The notes beneath the pieces were generated by a model. That model was not told the DNA's origin. It saw only the letters and a list, made by a program, of their open reading frames with translations, and ran no database searches. A stretch of DNA of 39,197 nucleotides, from positions 1 through 39,197 of IMG/VR virus record IMGVR_UViG_3300043409_000626. One strand, written 5' to 3'. The stretch is from a virus. The translations under genes were made by a program, and so were the position numbers. Shown here one piece after another: positions 30,609 to 37,655 of this stretch (positions are counted from its first letter, which is position 1; each line of letters opens with the position of its first letter).

Positions 30609-32974
30609 CAGTCATCGCCTTCAGTTTCGATCCTAGATATTCGCCCTTTGTCTCGCACGATTTTGCGCGGACGAGACAGCGCCTTGATTGCTTTGTCGGC
30701 GTTCTGGCTGCTCACTTGAGCGAACTGCCCGACCGCCTCGCTCATCTGCCCGACCGCGCTGCCGATCACAGCAACGCTCTGGCCCAGACCGGCCACCGCC
30801 TGTTGCATAGCCTCGCTGGCCTGCATCACCGTCTCGCTTGCCGCGCGGTCTGATTTAATCAGCTCTTCAGTTGCGTCAGCCTTGTTTTTGCGCAGGCGGT
30901 TTTCCAATCGCAGCGCTTCGAGCTCAAGCTCGCCGCGTTCGTCGCGCGCCGGTGGCGCTGGCGCTTGCGGCGCCGCGCCTTCAGCTCCGCCGACATTGGT
31001 CAAGATTTCAATCGTCTGCGCCCTGGTCTTCTCGGCCGTGGCAAGCGCCGCCTCGGTATCGGCCAGCGCCTTGGACGCCTTGCCGCGCGCTTCCATCGCC
31101 AGCGCGTCAGACAGTTCCTTCTGCGGGTCGGGCTGTTCCTGCATGGCCGCAAGCTCTTCAGCCATCGCCGCGGCTTCTTCCTCGTTCGGCTCGATGACGC
31201 CCAGCTTCAACAGCTTCTTGCGGAAATATTGCTGCATCTCGGAGAGGCCCTCGCCCTCCATGTTCATCATTGCCATCGACCCAAGGATCTGCATCGTCTC
31301 GGGGTCTTGCGTCAGCTGCATCATGCCGGTGATTGATCGAACCACGCTGGCGCGGCGCGACGCCGTCGAAGGCCCGACGTCCACCGCCACGTCAAACTTG
31401 GCTTCTGCGATGTCGTTCTCGGTCTCGATTGCGCCGGTGTCTTTGTTTACCATCGGCTTGGCCAGCACCACGGTACGCGGCTCGCCGGTCGTCTGAATGG
31501 CCTTCATTTTGCGCGACGGCTCGACGTAGATTTCGCGCGCCATCGACAGCCAGACTTCGCCGCAACGCTTCACGGCCTTGCCGAAGTTCGACAGGTAGAT
31601 GAATGTCTGCATGTCAAGCTTGTTCTGGATCAGCTCGACCGCCTTGCCGCTCATGTTTTGTTGCATGATCTCGCCAGCCTGCTGGTTGCCGAGGATTTGC
31701 TGCATGTCCTGCTCGGTGATCTGCAGCAGCGCGGCCATTGCAGGGGGTATTTCAGGCGATTGCGTATATCCCAGCGCGCCCATTGGCTGCTCGCCGCCAT
31801 CCGCATTGGTCACGGGGTTGAGCAACAGGTACGGGTAGCGCTTGACGTTGTCGTCAGCCCATTGGAGTTCGTGGCCCGCAACCTGCTCGGGCGTGAAGAT
31901 CGGCTTGTTGACCGTGCTGTATGCACTGATCTCGCCCAGCTTCGTCAGCTGCATGTTTTTGAGGCGCTGCGCGTCTTTGGCCAGGCGAACGTGACCCTGA
32001 CAGCGCTCGATGTTGTCAATAAACCAGCGCTTGCCATAGACGGGAATGATTGGGATCTCGCTGCCCGCTATCAGCCCGTAATCCTCCAGCACCTTGCCGC
32101 CTGACAGCAGGTATTTGTGGACGCGCTGGCGCTTGATCTTGCGCTCGCGGACCAGCGTGCTGCCGGTCGATATCAGCATCCGTTCAAGGTCCGGGTCGTC
32201 ATCGAAATCAGCCTGAGAATACCTGGTCTCTTCGCCGTCCAGCGAGCGGAAGATCCGCAGCGTCTCGGAGACCTGTTCCTTGCGGTAATACTCGCAGATG
32301 TAGACCACGTCGGGCGTGACCCAATCGAACTGGACGAAGTTCACGACCTTCGGCCAGGTCGTCGGGTCGTCGTTAAAGCGGTCTTTGTAAGTTTCGATGG
32401 TCAGTGCCGACAGCACGTAGCAGGTGTCGGCGTCTTTCTTGTCCTGCCGCTTGGCGTTCAGGTCAAAGAATACCGACGTGTCAGCGTCGAAGATCGGCTG
32501 AAACATAATCCGCTGTTGCTCGTTCTCCGGGTCGCCCTCGTCCTCGTACTGGTTGGACAGACGCCAAGCCCCGAACCCGCCGCCGACCGCCTCCTCGAAA
32601 GCATTGTCGTAAGCCTCGTCGGCCTGACTATCCTGCTCGTCGGCGCGATAGAGTTCGTCGCAGGTATCGGCAAGCTTAACGTTCGTGCTCCCGTCCTTGG
32701 GGATAAAATCAACCGTGATGCGATTGTTGCGGTATTCGGAGATGATCCGCATGACGCTAAGGGCAACCTTGTTAACCTCAAAGCGGGGACGGTTGGCGTA
32801 CTGCTCGGAGAGGTTGCCTTCCCATTGGGCGCCAGCGATGGAATAGAACCGGCGGTCCTCCAGACACTGAAAACGCTCGTCGCGCATCGTCGCCTGGATA
32901 TTATTAAACTCGTTCAGCGCCTCCGAATGGATGCGCTGAAGGCGTTGTTCTTTGGTTTCGCGTCCCTGCCCCAT
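30608..32974 (-). CDS. Portal protein, P22 gp1-like
   Basis: The protein has 788 residues; P22 portal has 725. The body, from D-R-R-F-Y-S-I-A-G-A-Q-W near 40 through N-K-V-A-L-S-V-M-R-I-I near 68 and Y-G-K-R-W-F-I-D-N near 315, follows the P22 portal family (PF16510-type). A long charged C-terminal section (about 640-788), rich in Ala, Glu, Gln and Lys, is the helical barrel that reaches into the capsid and is somewhat longer here. As a dodecamer it forms the packaging channel and carries gp4. It lies directly downstream of TerL. Confidence 0.9.
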   Translation of the reverse strand: MGQGRETKEQRLQRIHSEALNEFNNIQATMRDERFQCLEDRRFYSIAGAQWEGNLSEQYANRPRFEVNKVALSVMRIISEYRNNRITVDFIPKDGSTNVKLADTCDELYRADEQDSQADEAYDNAFEEAVGGGFGAWRLSNQYEDEGDPENEQQRIMFQPIFDADTSVFFDLNAKRQDKKDADTCYVLSALTIETYKDRFNDDPTTWPKVVNFVQFDWVTPDVVYICEYYRKEQVSETLRIFRSLDGEETRYSQADFDDDPDLERMLISTGSTLVRERKIKRQRVHKYLLSGGKVLEDYGLIAGSEIPIIPVYGKRWFIDNIERCQGHVRLAKDAQRLKNMQLTKLGEISAYSTVNKPIFTPEQVAGHELQWADDNVKRYPYLLLNPVTNADGGEQPMGALGYTQSPEIPPAMAALLQITEQDMQQILGNQQAGEIMQQNMSGKAVELIQNKLDMQTFIYLSNFGKAVKRCGEVWLSMAREIYVEPSRKMKAIQTTGEPRTVVLAKPMVNKDTGAIETENDIAEAKFDVAVDVGPSTASRRASVVRSITGMMQLTQDPETMQILGSMAMMNMEGEGLSEMQQYFRKKLLKLGVIEPNEEEAAAMAEELAAMQEQPDPQKELSDALAMEARGKASKALADTEAALATAEKTRAQTIEILTNVGGAEGAAPQAPAPPARDERGELELEALRLENRLRKNKADATEELIKSDRAASETVMQASEAMQQAVAGLGQSVAVIGSAVGQMSEAVGQFAQVSSQNADKAIKALSRPRKIVRDKGRISRIETEGDD

Positions 32975-32988
32975 GATAACGCGGTATC

Positions 32989-34338
32989 CTATCTGGCCAT
33001 CGGTGTCACGATGGGAACCAATTTAACCGGCGCGCGTTGGCTCGGGGTCTTTCCAATCATGGTCGGGAAAAGGTCCGTCATCGCCCAGACGAGCGCGTCA
33101 ACCCGGTCGGGGCTTCCCGCACCCTCATAGCCGAACGTCGTCATCTGCGTCATCTGCGTTTCAAGCAGCGGGAAGCTCCCGACATGGTGGACGCGGCCCT
33201 GCTCATACATCGACGCAATCGGCTCAGCCCGGACGTGCTTGCCCCGCGTGGCCCGGACCTCCTTGATCCGCACGTTGTTGCGGACGCTTCGCAGGGTCTG
33301 CGCCACCATATCGCCGCCTTGGTTGACCTCGATGACAATCGCGTCGGCCCGGTGCGTGTCGTAAAGGTTAATCGCCCGCCGCGCCCACTCCAGCGGACTG
33401 CCCGACATGGAGGCGTCCTCCAGCACGTAGGCTTCTTGGCTCTTCTGGTCAGCCCCGGCGACGATGATCCCGTGCTCGTCGCTTTCCTCGGTGTTGCTGA
33501 TTGCCGGGTCAACCGCCACCACGACCCGGCTTAGCTGGTCATGGCTACGGACCCGGCTCGCCTCGATCTGGCCATAGGTCCAGAGCGCATTGGGGATATC
33601 GCCAAGTATCTCTCCGCGCAGTTCCTGCCGACCAAGGCGGGTGCCTTCGTAGCGAAGCTGGATCTTCTCAAGGAATTTGCTGGCAAGGTTGGACCGATTG
33701 TCCATCGTCGAGCCGCGCGTGATGTGAACCTTACCTTCGGTCCCGGCGAGTATCGCCTTGATCAGCTCAACCGGCCGCGGCGTGGTTGTGATCAGCACGC
33801 GGGGATGATCGCCAAGGCGCAGGGCGAACTGCAGCTGGTCCCACGTTTCGCGGCCGTATCGCCACTTTGCAAGTTCGTCGCAATACGCCAGATCAAACTG
33901 CGGACCCCGCAGCTGGTCCGGCTCCGTCGCGTTGAAGGTCGTCGCTATTGCGCCATTGGGCCATGTCAAGCGGCGCTTGGACGGCTCATAGAGCGGACGC
34001 TCTGCCTCGGGATAGACGGACAGGATGCCACTGACGCCCTCCACGATGACGTCGCGCGCGTCGGCTGCGGTCTCTCCGATCAGCGCAATCCGCCGATAGC
34101 CAGCGGCCACCTGCTCCTTGATCCACTCGGCGCCGGTGCGGGTCTTGCCCCAGCCGCGGCCTGACAGGATCAGCCAGATATCCCAATCACCCTCCGGGGC
34201 GATCTGCTCCGGCCGGGCGAGGAAGTCGCGCCAGTCATACAGCAGCGCGGCCTGTTCCGCTGGCGTTAGCTTGTCCACCAGTGCGTTGCGTTCCTCGCGC
34301 GGCAGGGCGGCCAGGCGCTCGGCGACGCTTTGGGTCAT
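32989..34338 (-). CDS. Terminase large subunit
   Basis: The protein has 449 residues. Walker A S-G-R-G-W-G-K-T lies at 59-66, with Walker B strand F-D-L-A-Y-C-D-E at 148-155 ending in the catalytic Glu155. The RNase-H-fold nuclease acids are Asp277 (V-A-V-D-P-A), Glu337 (V-I-E-V-N) and Asp414 (D-R-V-D-A-L). It powers DNA translocation into the procapsid and cuts the concatemer. Both domains are complete. The start lies one base after the stop of the 33-residue membrane peptide gene. Confidence 0.93.
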   Translation of the reverse strand: MTQSVAERLAALPREERNALVDKLTPAEQAALLYDWRDFLARPEQIAPEGDWDIWLILSGRGWGKTRTGAEWIKEQVAAGYRRIALIGETAADARDVIVEGVSGILSVYPEAERPLYEPSKRRLTWPNGAIATTFNATEPDQLRGPQFDLAYCDELAKWRYGRETWDQLQFALRLGDHPRVLITTTPRPVELIKAILAGTEGKVHITRGSTMDNRSNLASKFLEKIQLRYEGTRLGRQELRGEILGDIPNALWTYGQIEASRVRSHDQLSRVVVAVDPAISNTEESDEHGIIVAGADQKSQEAYVLEDASMSGSPLEWARRAINLYDTHRADAIVIEVNQGGDMVAQTLRSVRNNVRIKEVRATRGKHVRAEPIASMYEQGRVHHVGSFPLLETQMTQMTTFGYEGAGSPDRVDALVWAMTDLFPTMIGKTPSQRAPVKLVPIVTPMAR

Positions 34339-34339
34339 G

Positions 34340-34441
34340 TCAGCGCGTCCACAGGTAAATCCACGTCCCGATCACAGCCACGAGAGCGATCGCAGCGACG
34401 ATGCCTGCAACCGCTAGCTCGCTGGGAATGGTGGGGATCAT
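34340..34441 (-). CDS. 33-residue membrane peptide between terminase genes
   Basis: The ATG at 34441-34439 overlaps the stop of TerS (ATGA) and the TGA ends one base before the TerL ATG. The peptide M-I-P-T-I-P-S-E-L has one hydrophobic helix (A-V-A-G-I-V-A-A-I-A-L-V-A-V-I-G-T-W, about 10-29) and ends L-W-T-R. A membrane peptide between the two terminase genes is unexpected. Its tight coupling argues for a translated gene. The function is unknown. Confidence 0.58.
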   Translation of the reverse strand: MIPTIPSELAVAGIVAAIALVAVIGTWIYLWTR

Positions 34442-34809
34442 TTGCTCGTGATCTGGTCAAGCAGGGATTTGACGCGCTGGCCGGCATACTCAACCCTCAC
34501 CGCCTCGCCATTCGGGCCGCTGATCTCTTGCGCAATCGTTTCCTTCCAACCCATGCGCTTGGCCGCCCACAGGCTGCAGGCCCAGCTTTCCCCGCGCTTT
34601 GCCGCTTCGAAGATTTTGCCGCCGACAATTGTGTTGGCCGACGACGCGCCATAGTCCAGGTCATCCCGGTAGCAGCGGTGCAGCGTTTCAAGGCTCATCT
34701 TCAGCACGCCGGCCATCTGAGCGTGCGGGATGCCAATCGCCGCCATCAGCTTGATCTGGTTGCGCAGTTCCTCGCGCGGGTGCTCTTGCCCCTTCTTAGG
34801 CCGGGACAT
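34438..34809 (-). CDS. Terminase small subunit
   Basis: The protein has 123 residues, starting M-S-R-P-K-K-G-Q-E-H-P-R. The segment G-I-P-H-A-Q-M-A-G-V-L-K-M-S-L-E-T-L-H-R-C-Y (about 26-47) is a helix-turn-helix, followed by a helical oligomerisation part with F-E-A-A-K-R-G-E-S-W-A. This is the usual TerS pattern that recognises the packaging start. The ATG has GGAGG 6 bases upstream and overlaps the methyltransferase end by 14 bases. It is followed by TerL, after a short inserted gene. Confidence 0.82.
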   Translation of the reverse strand: MSRPKKGQEHPREELRNQIKLMAAIGIPHAQMAGVLKMSLETLHRCYRDDLDYGASSANTIVGGKIFEAAKRGESWACSLWAAKRMGWKETIAQEISGPNGEAVRVEYAGQRVKSLLDQITSK

Positions 34810-36079
34810 GGCGAGCCTCCGTCAGTTCTGCGAAGGTCTGGCCCGTAGCCTCTAGCGTGGCTTCCTTGCCGGTGAATTGCTGCCAGCGCTTGACGGCTAC
34901 GTCCACGTACTCAGGCGCAAGCTCGATGGCGAAGCACTGACGGCCCGTCATCTCGGCGGCAATGATCGTCGTGCCCGAGCCGGAGAACGGCTCATACACC
35001 GCCTGCCCCGGCGTGGAGTTGTTCTCGATAGGGCGCTTCATGCACTCGACGGGCTTCTGGGTGCCGTGACCGTGGCCTTTGTCTTCACGCGATTTGATTT
35101 GCCAAACCGAAGTCTGACTTCTGTCGCCGCACCAGTGGCCCGTGCCGCCTTTACGCACGGCATACCAGCAAGGCTCATGCTGATATTGATAGTGGCTGCG
35201 ACCAAGTGTGAAGCGATCCTTGGCCCAGATGATGTGCTGCCGGGGCTCGAACCCCGCCGCAATCAGGCTTTCGCAGACGCTTACTTGGAGCGGTCCCGGC
35301 GCGTGCCAGACATAGGCCACTTCGCCGGGGAAAAGGGTGTAGGCTTCTGACCAGTCGGCGCGGTCGTCGTTCAAGACCTTGCCAGCCTTCAACTTGTTGT
35401 CGCTGGTCCGCGTCGGGTCATAGCTCACCCCATAAGGTGGATCGGTCACCATCAGCAGCGGGCGCACGCCCATCAGCACCTTGTCCACGTCCGTTGCGAC
35501 CGTGCTGTCCCCGCACAGCAGCCGGTGCTTGCCCAACTGCCAGACATCGCCCGTCGCGCTCACCGGGAACTGCGAAACTTCGGGAACCTCGTCTGGGTCC
35601 GTCAGCCCATCCGTTCCGGCGTCGGCCATCAGCGTGCTGAGCCAGTCCGCGTCGAACCCGATCAGGCCAACGTCGAAGCCGTCCGTCTTCAGTTCCCCGA
35701 TCTCGACCTTGAGCAGGTCCATGTCCCAGCCCGCGTTCACGGCTAGCTGGTTGTCCGCCAGGACATAGGCCCGCTTTTGCGCCTCGCTCCAGCCGCTTGC
35801 CACAATGCACGGCACGTCCTCGATCTTCAGCTTGCGGGCTGCCAGCACGCGGCCGTGGCCGGCAATGATCCCGCCCGTCTCGTCAATCAGCACCGGGTTC
35901 GTCCAGCCCCACTCGCGAATGCTGGCCGCTATCTGCGCCACCTGTGCGTCTGAGTGCGTTCTGGCGTTGCGTGCGTAGGGAATGAGGCTGGCGACCGAAC
36001 GGCGCTCAGGCGTGTCGCTAGGCCATTTCGCGCGCGTTGAGATTACAGTTTCGCCATCGTTTGAGGATTTACGCGCCAT
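34796..36079 (-). CDS. ParB-domain and DNA methyltransferase fusion
   Basis: The protein has 427 residues. Residues about 28-115 form a ParB/sulfiredoxin-like domain with G-G-I-I-A-G-H-G-R-V-L-A-A at 70-82. A beta-class amino-methyltransferase follows: motif IV T-D-P-P-Y-G at 212-217 and SAM motif I F-S-G-S-G-T-T at 374-380, in that order. It methylates adenine N6 or cytosine N4 in DNA. Such fusions are common in phages and may protect phage DNA from restriction. The ATG at 36079 shares a base with the previous stop (TGATG). No partner restriction gene is present. Confidence 0.88.
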   Translation of the reverse strand: MARKSSNDGETVISTRAKWPSDTPERRSVASLIPYARNARTHSDAQVAQIAASIREWGWTNPVLIDETGGIIAGHGRVLAARKLKIEDVPCIVASGWSEAQKRAYVLADNQLAVNAGWDMDLLKVEIGELKTDGFDVGLIGFDADWLSTLMADAGTDGLTDPDEVPEVSQFPVSATGDVWQLGKHRLLCGDSTVATDVDKVLMGVRPLLMVTDPPYGVSYDPTRTSDNKLKAGKVLNDDRADWSEAYTLFPGEVAYVWHAPGPLQVSVCESLIAAGFEPRQHIIWAKDRFTLGRSHYQYQHEPCWYAVRKGGTGHWCGDRSQTSVWQIKSREDKGHGHGTQKPVECMKRPIENNSTPGQAVYEPFSGSGTTIIAAEMTGRQCFAIELAPEYVDVAVKRWQQFTGKEATLEATGQTFAELTEARHVPA

Positions 36080-36330
36080 CAACGCTTAGACTTCTCGCCG
36101 CTGCACTTCCACCGCTTCCGGCTCAGGTTCAACGGGCTGTTGGGATCTGCTGCCGCCTTGGGGCTAGCGCGCTTCTGCGCGGCCGACCGTGCGCAGTAGG
36201 CGTCGCCCTTGGGGGTTCCCGGCTTGACGCGCGGACCGCCGCCCTTGGCCTCGCCAGCCTGGCCGTAAGACACCCGCTTGCCGGATGCTGTGACCTTGAC
36301 GCGGGCTTTACCGGGCGCGGGCGATGCCAT
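36079..36330 (-). CDS. Small basic phage protein, function unknown
   Basis: The protein has 83 residues, rich in Lys, Arg, Gly and Pro. The core G-D-A-Y-C-A-R-S-A and D-P-N-S-P-L-N-L-S-R-K-R-W-K-C-S-G recurs in small proteins encoded near packaging or head genes in environmental phages (recalled pattern; possibly DUF6321). Two Cys could bind metal. The ATG shares a base with the previous stop; a GTG one codon earlier is also present. It may bind DNA. Confidence 0.62.
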   Translation of the reverse strand: MASPAPGKARVKVTASGKRVSYGQAGEAKGGGPRVKPGTPKGDAYCARSAAQKRASPKAAADPNSPLNLSRKRWKCSGEKSKR

Positions 36331-36470
36331 CACTTGCGTTTCTTGGCGGTTTTGGCAGCGGCTTTGAACGCCGCGGCGGTCGGTGCGCCTTTAGCGCCAG
36401 GCTTGCGCATGGGTTCGCCGCGTGCGCGTTTAGCTGCAATGTTTGCGTAAAGACCGGGTTTATTCGCCAT
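36330..36470 (-). CDS. 46-residue basic protein of a conserved phage type
   Basis: M-A-N-K-P-G-L-Y-A-N-I-A-A-K-R is followed by M-R-K-P-G-A-K-G-A-P-T-A and a Lys/Ala-rich helical end, a recurring small protein in many tailed phages. It is strongly basic, so it may bind nucleic acid or be carried in the virion. The ATG at 36470 has GAGGT 8 bases upstream and overlaps the previous gene by 11 bases. The long open frame to 36638 lies antisense to nothing but overlaps the 36460 gene and is not used. Confidence 0.65.
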   Translation of the reverse strand: MANKPGLYANIAAKRARGEPMRKPGAKGAPTAAAFKAAAKTAKKRK

Positions 36471-36780
36471 CGAAAAATACCTCAATCGGGTCCGGAATGT
36501 CTTCGGCGTGGTACTCGTGCCCGATCCAAAGTTCCACCACAGCGCGCCGCGGATTGTCAAGCAAAATTGCGGTTGCGATAGGCCAGCCTCGATTAGGTTT
36601 GTAGTTTCGCCCGAACGCCAGCGTCCAGATTTCAGCAACGGCGTGGCAGGCGGTGACTTCGATTAGGCGCTGGGCCTTGCGGCGTCGCAGGTGCGAGACG
36701 TCCAGTTCGCGGACTGTTTCGATTACATGGCCGACGATGGCTTCAACAAAAGCGTCATCGACGATGTGGGGGAAGAACAT
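36460..36780 (-). CDS. Hypothetical protein
   Basis: The protein has about 106 residues from the ATG at 36780; a TTG at 36804 in the same frame would add 8 residues. It is mixed alpha/beta, with V-R-E-L-D-V-S-H-L-R-R-R-K-A-Q-R-L-I-E-V in the first half and W-P-I-A-T-A-I-L-L-D-N-P-R-R-A-V-V-E-L-W-I-G-H-E-Y in the second, ending acidic. Neither start has a clear ribosome site. The long inverted repeat at 36808-36854 lies in its leader. No family was recognised. Confidence 0.6.
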   Translation of the reverse strand: MFFPHIVDDAFVEAIVGHVIETVRELDVSHLRRRKAQRLIEVTACHAVAEIWTLAFGRNYKPNRGWPIATAILLDNPRRAVVELWIGHEYHAEDIPDPIEVFFDGE

Positions 36781-36807
36781 CCGCTGGACGATTGAAGCGT
36801 GCAAAGG

Positions 36808-36854
36808 ACCCGCCAGAGATTAATTTGGTTGGGGGAAACTGATCTCTGGCGGGT
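36808..36854. repeat. Perfect 13-base inverted repeat upstream of packaging genes
   Basis: ACCCGCCAGAGAT (36808-36820) and its exact reverse complement (36842-36854) flank 21 bases. GGACCC is also repeated just outside or across both arms. The structure lies in the only sizeable gap (36805-36911) of the leftward packaging operon. The arms are GC-rich and no T-tract follows on the minus strand, so it is not a classical terminator. It could be a packaging or cleavage site, an operator, a leader hairpin or an origin element. Confidence 0.7.
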
Positions 36855-36911
36855 GGACCCCTCGTCAGCAGGCCACCGACACGGGAAAATCTAGCAAGGT
36901 TGTTTCGGGTG

Positions 36912-37136
36912 TCAATCCGGAACTGCGACGACGGACGCCATCGTTAAGGCCTTGGCCCGTTCCAGCAGGAACAGGATATCGCCAACGCTTCCCATGCTGG
37001 ACGTCACCCATTCCTCGCCGTCCTTGTCCCATCCGAGGATCATCACGCCGTTGAGCTTGCCAATGGCTTGCGTCAGGATCGTGTCGGCTGAGATGTCTTG
37101 GGTTGTCGTAACGTTAAGCCTGATGACGTCTCCCAT
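36912..37136 (-). CDS. Small protein of the leftward operon, function unknown
   Basis: The protein has 74 residues. M-G-D-V-I-R-L-N-V is followed by L-N-G-V-M-I-L-G-W-D-K-D-G-E-E-W-V-T-S-S and a helix L-F-L-L-E-R-A-K-A-L, giving a small alpha/beta fold that recurs in short phage proteins. The ATG shares a base with the upstream stop (TGATG) and has GAGGCG before it. The role is unknown. Confidence 0.62.
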   Translation of the reverse strand: MGDVIRLNVTTTQDISADTILTQAIGKLNGVMILGWDKDGEEWVTSSMGSVGDILFLLERAKALTMASVVAVPD

Positions 37137-37444
37137 CAGTATGGCGCCTCGTCTGAACCGTTCGGACCCGTGACGGCGGGGATCTCATCGAACGTCACGC
37201 CGAACATCACGGGATTGCGCGTCACGTCGATGTCAGCGGGTGCTGGCGGTTCAGTGCGCGCGACTTGCAGCGCCGCGTCGGCCATAGCAAGGCGCACCTG
37301 CGCATCCGTTAGAATTTGTGTGGCTTCATTCATCCGCGTGTCGGCCAGGATCTGCGCGACACGGGCATCGTCTCGGGCGCCGTAGGCGCGGCGCAGCGCG
37401 GCGCTGGCTTCGCGGAATTCGGTGACGGCTTCGGCTTCGGTCAT
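37136..37444 (-). CDS. Small helical protein, first gene of the leftward virion operon
   Basis: The protein has 102 residues. Residues 1-65 are an Ala/Arg/Glu-rich helix or coiled coil (A-S-A-A-L-R-R-A-Y-G-A-R-D-D-A), and the C-terminal third is Pro-rich and extended (V-M-F-G-V-T-F-D-E-I-P-A-V). The ATG at 37444 has GGGAG 9 bases upstream, and a good promoter candidate lies at 37470-37498. No family was recognised. Confidence 0.62.
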   Translation of the reverse strand: MTEAEAVTEFREASAALRRAYGARDDARVAQILADTRMNEATQILTDAQVRLAMADAALQVARTEPPAPADIDVTRNPVMFGVTFDEIPAVTGPNGSDEAPY

Positions 37445-37469
37445 TGATCAGCTCCCCTTGGTTTCAACC

Positions 37470-37498
37470 CTTGTGCATGCTTTGCCTAAACTGGTCAA
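37470..37498 (-). promoter_or_regulatory. Candidate promoter of the leftward virion operon
   Basis: On the minus strand TTGACC (37498-37493), a 17-base spacer and CACAAG (37475-37470) precede the 37444 start by about 25 bases. The hexamers resemble those of the promoter at 5703-5730 (TTGACC and CACAAT), but there is no TGCACG palindrome in this spacer; the spacer ends in GCATG next to CACAAG. The long row of coupled genes downstream needs such a start point. Confidence 0.45.
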
Positions 37499-37539
37499 CC
37501 AACTTTCGAGCAAGCTGCAATCAGGGGGACTGCACCAAC

Positions 37540-37655
37540 GCACCACACCCTAAAGGTGTGTGGTGCACTGGTGCACCTAGTTTCCCTGATTTTGCTCGCT
37601 TTTGCCAAAAGCGCACCAAGGTGCACTTGGTGCGGTTATGGTGCACTGGTGCACC
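37540..37655. other. Cluster of palindromes and GGTGCAC repeats, candidate replication origin
   Basis: The 17-base TGGTGCACTGGTGCACC occurs at 37561-37577 and again at 37639-37655, 78 bases apart; each copy holds the GTGCAC palindrome twice. Between or beside them are GCACCACAC with GTGTGGTGC (37540-37566), CGCTTTTG-C-CAAAAGCG (37597-37613) and CGCACCAAG-GTGCA-CTTGGTGCG (37612-37634). Such iterated sites beside a primase-helicase gene suggest an origin or a multi-site operator. The last copy lies in the primase 3' coding end. Confidence 0.5.
37612..37634 (-). terminator. Hairpin just after the primase-helicase stop
   Basis: A perfect 9-base stem with a 5-base loop begins one base after the stop codon at 37636. 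On the minus strand it is followed by CTTTTGG, a short T-run. It may end the primase transcript. It is also part of the palindrome cluster, so its role may be in replication instead. Confidence 0.4.

Noticed and set aside
32117-33130. Plus-strand frame of 337 codons
   Set aside because: Antisense to portal and terminase genes; no independent start signals.
37540-37655. CRISPR-like array
   Set aside because: Repeats are only 17 bases, two copies, with palindromes rather than regular spacers.
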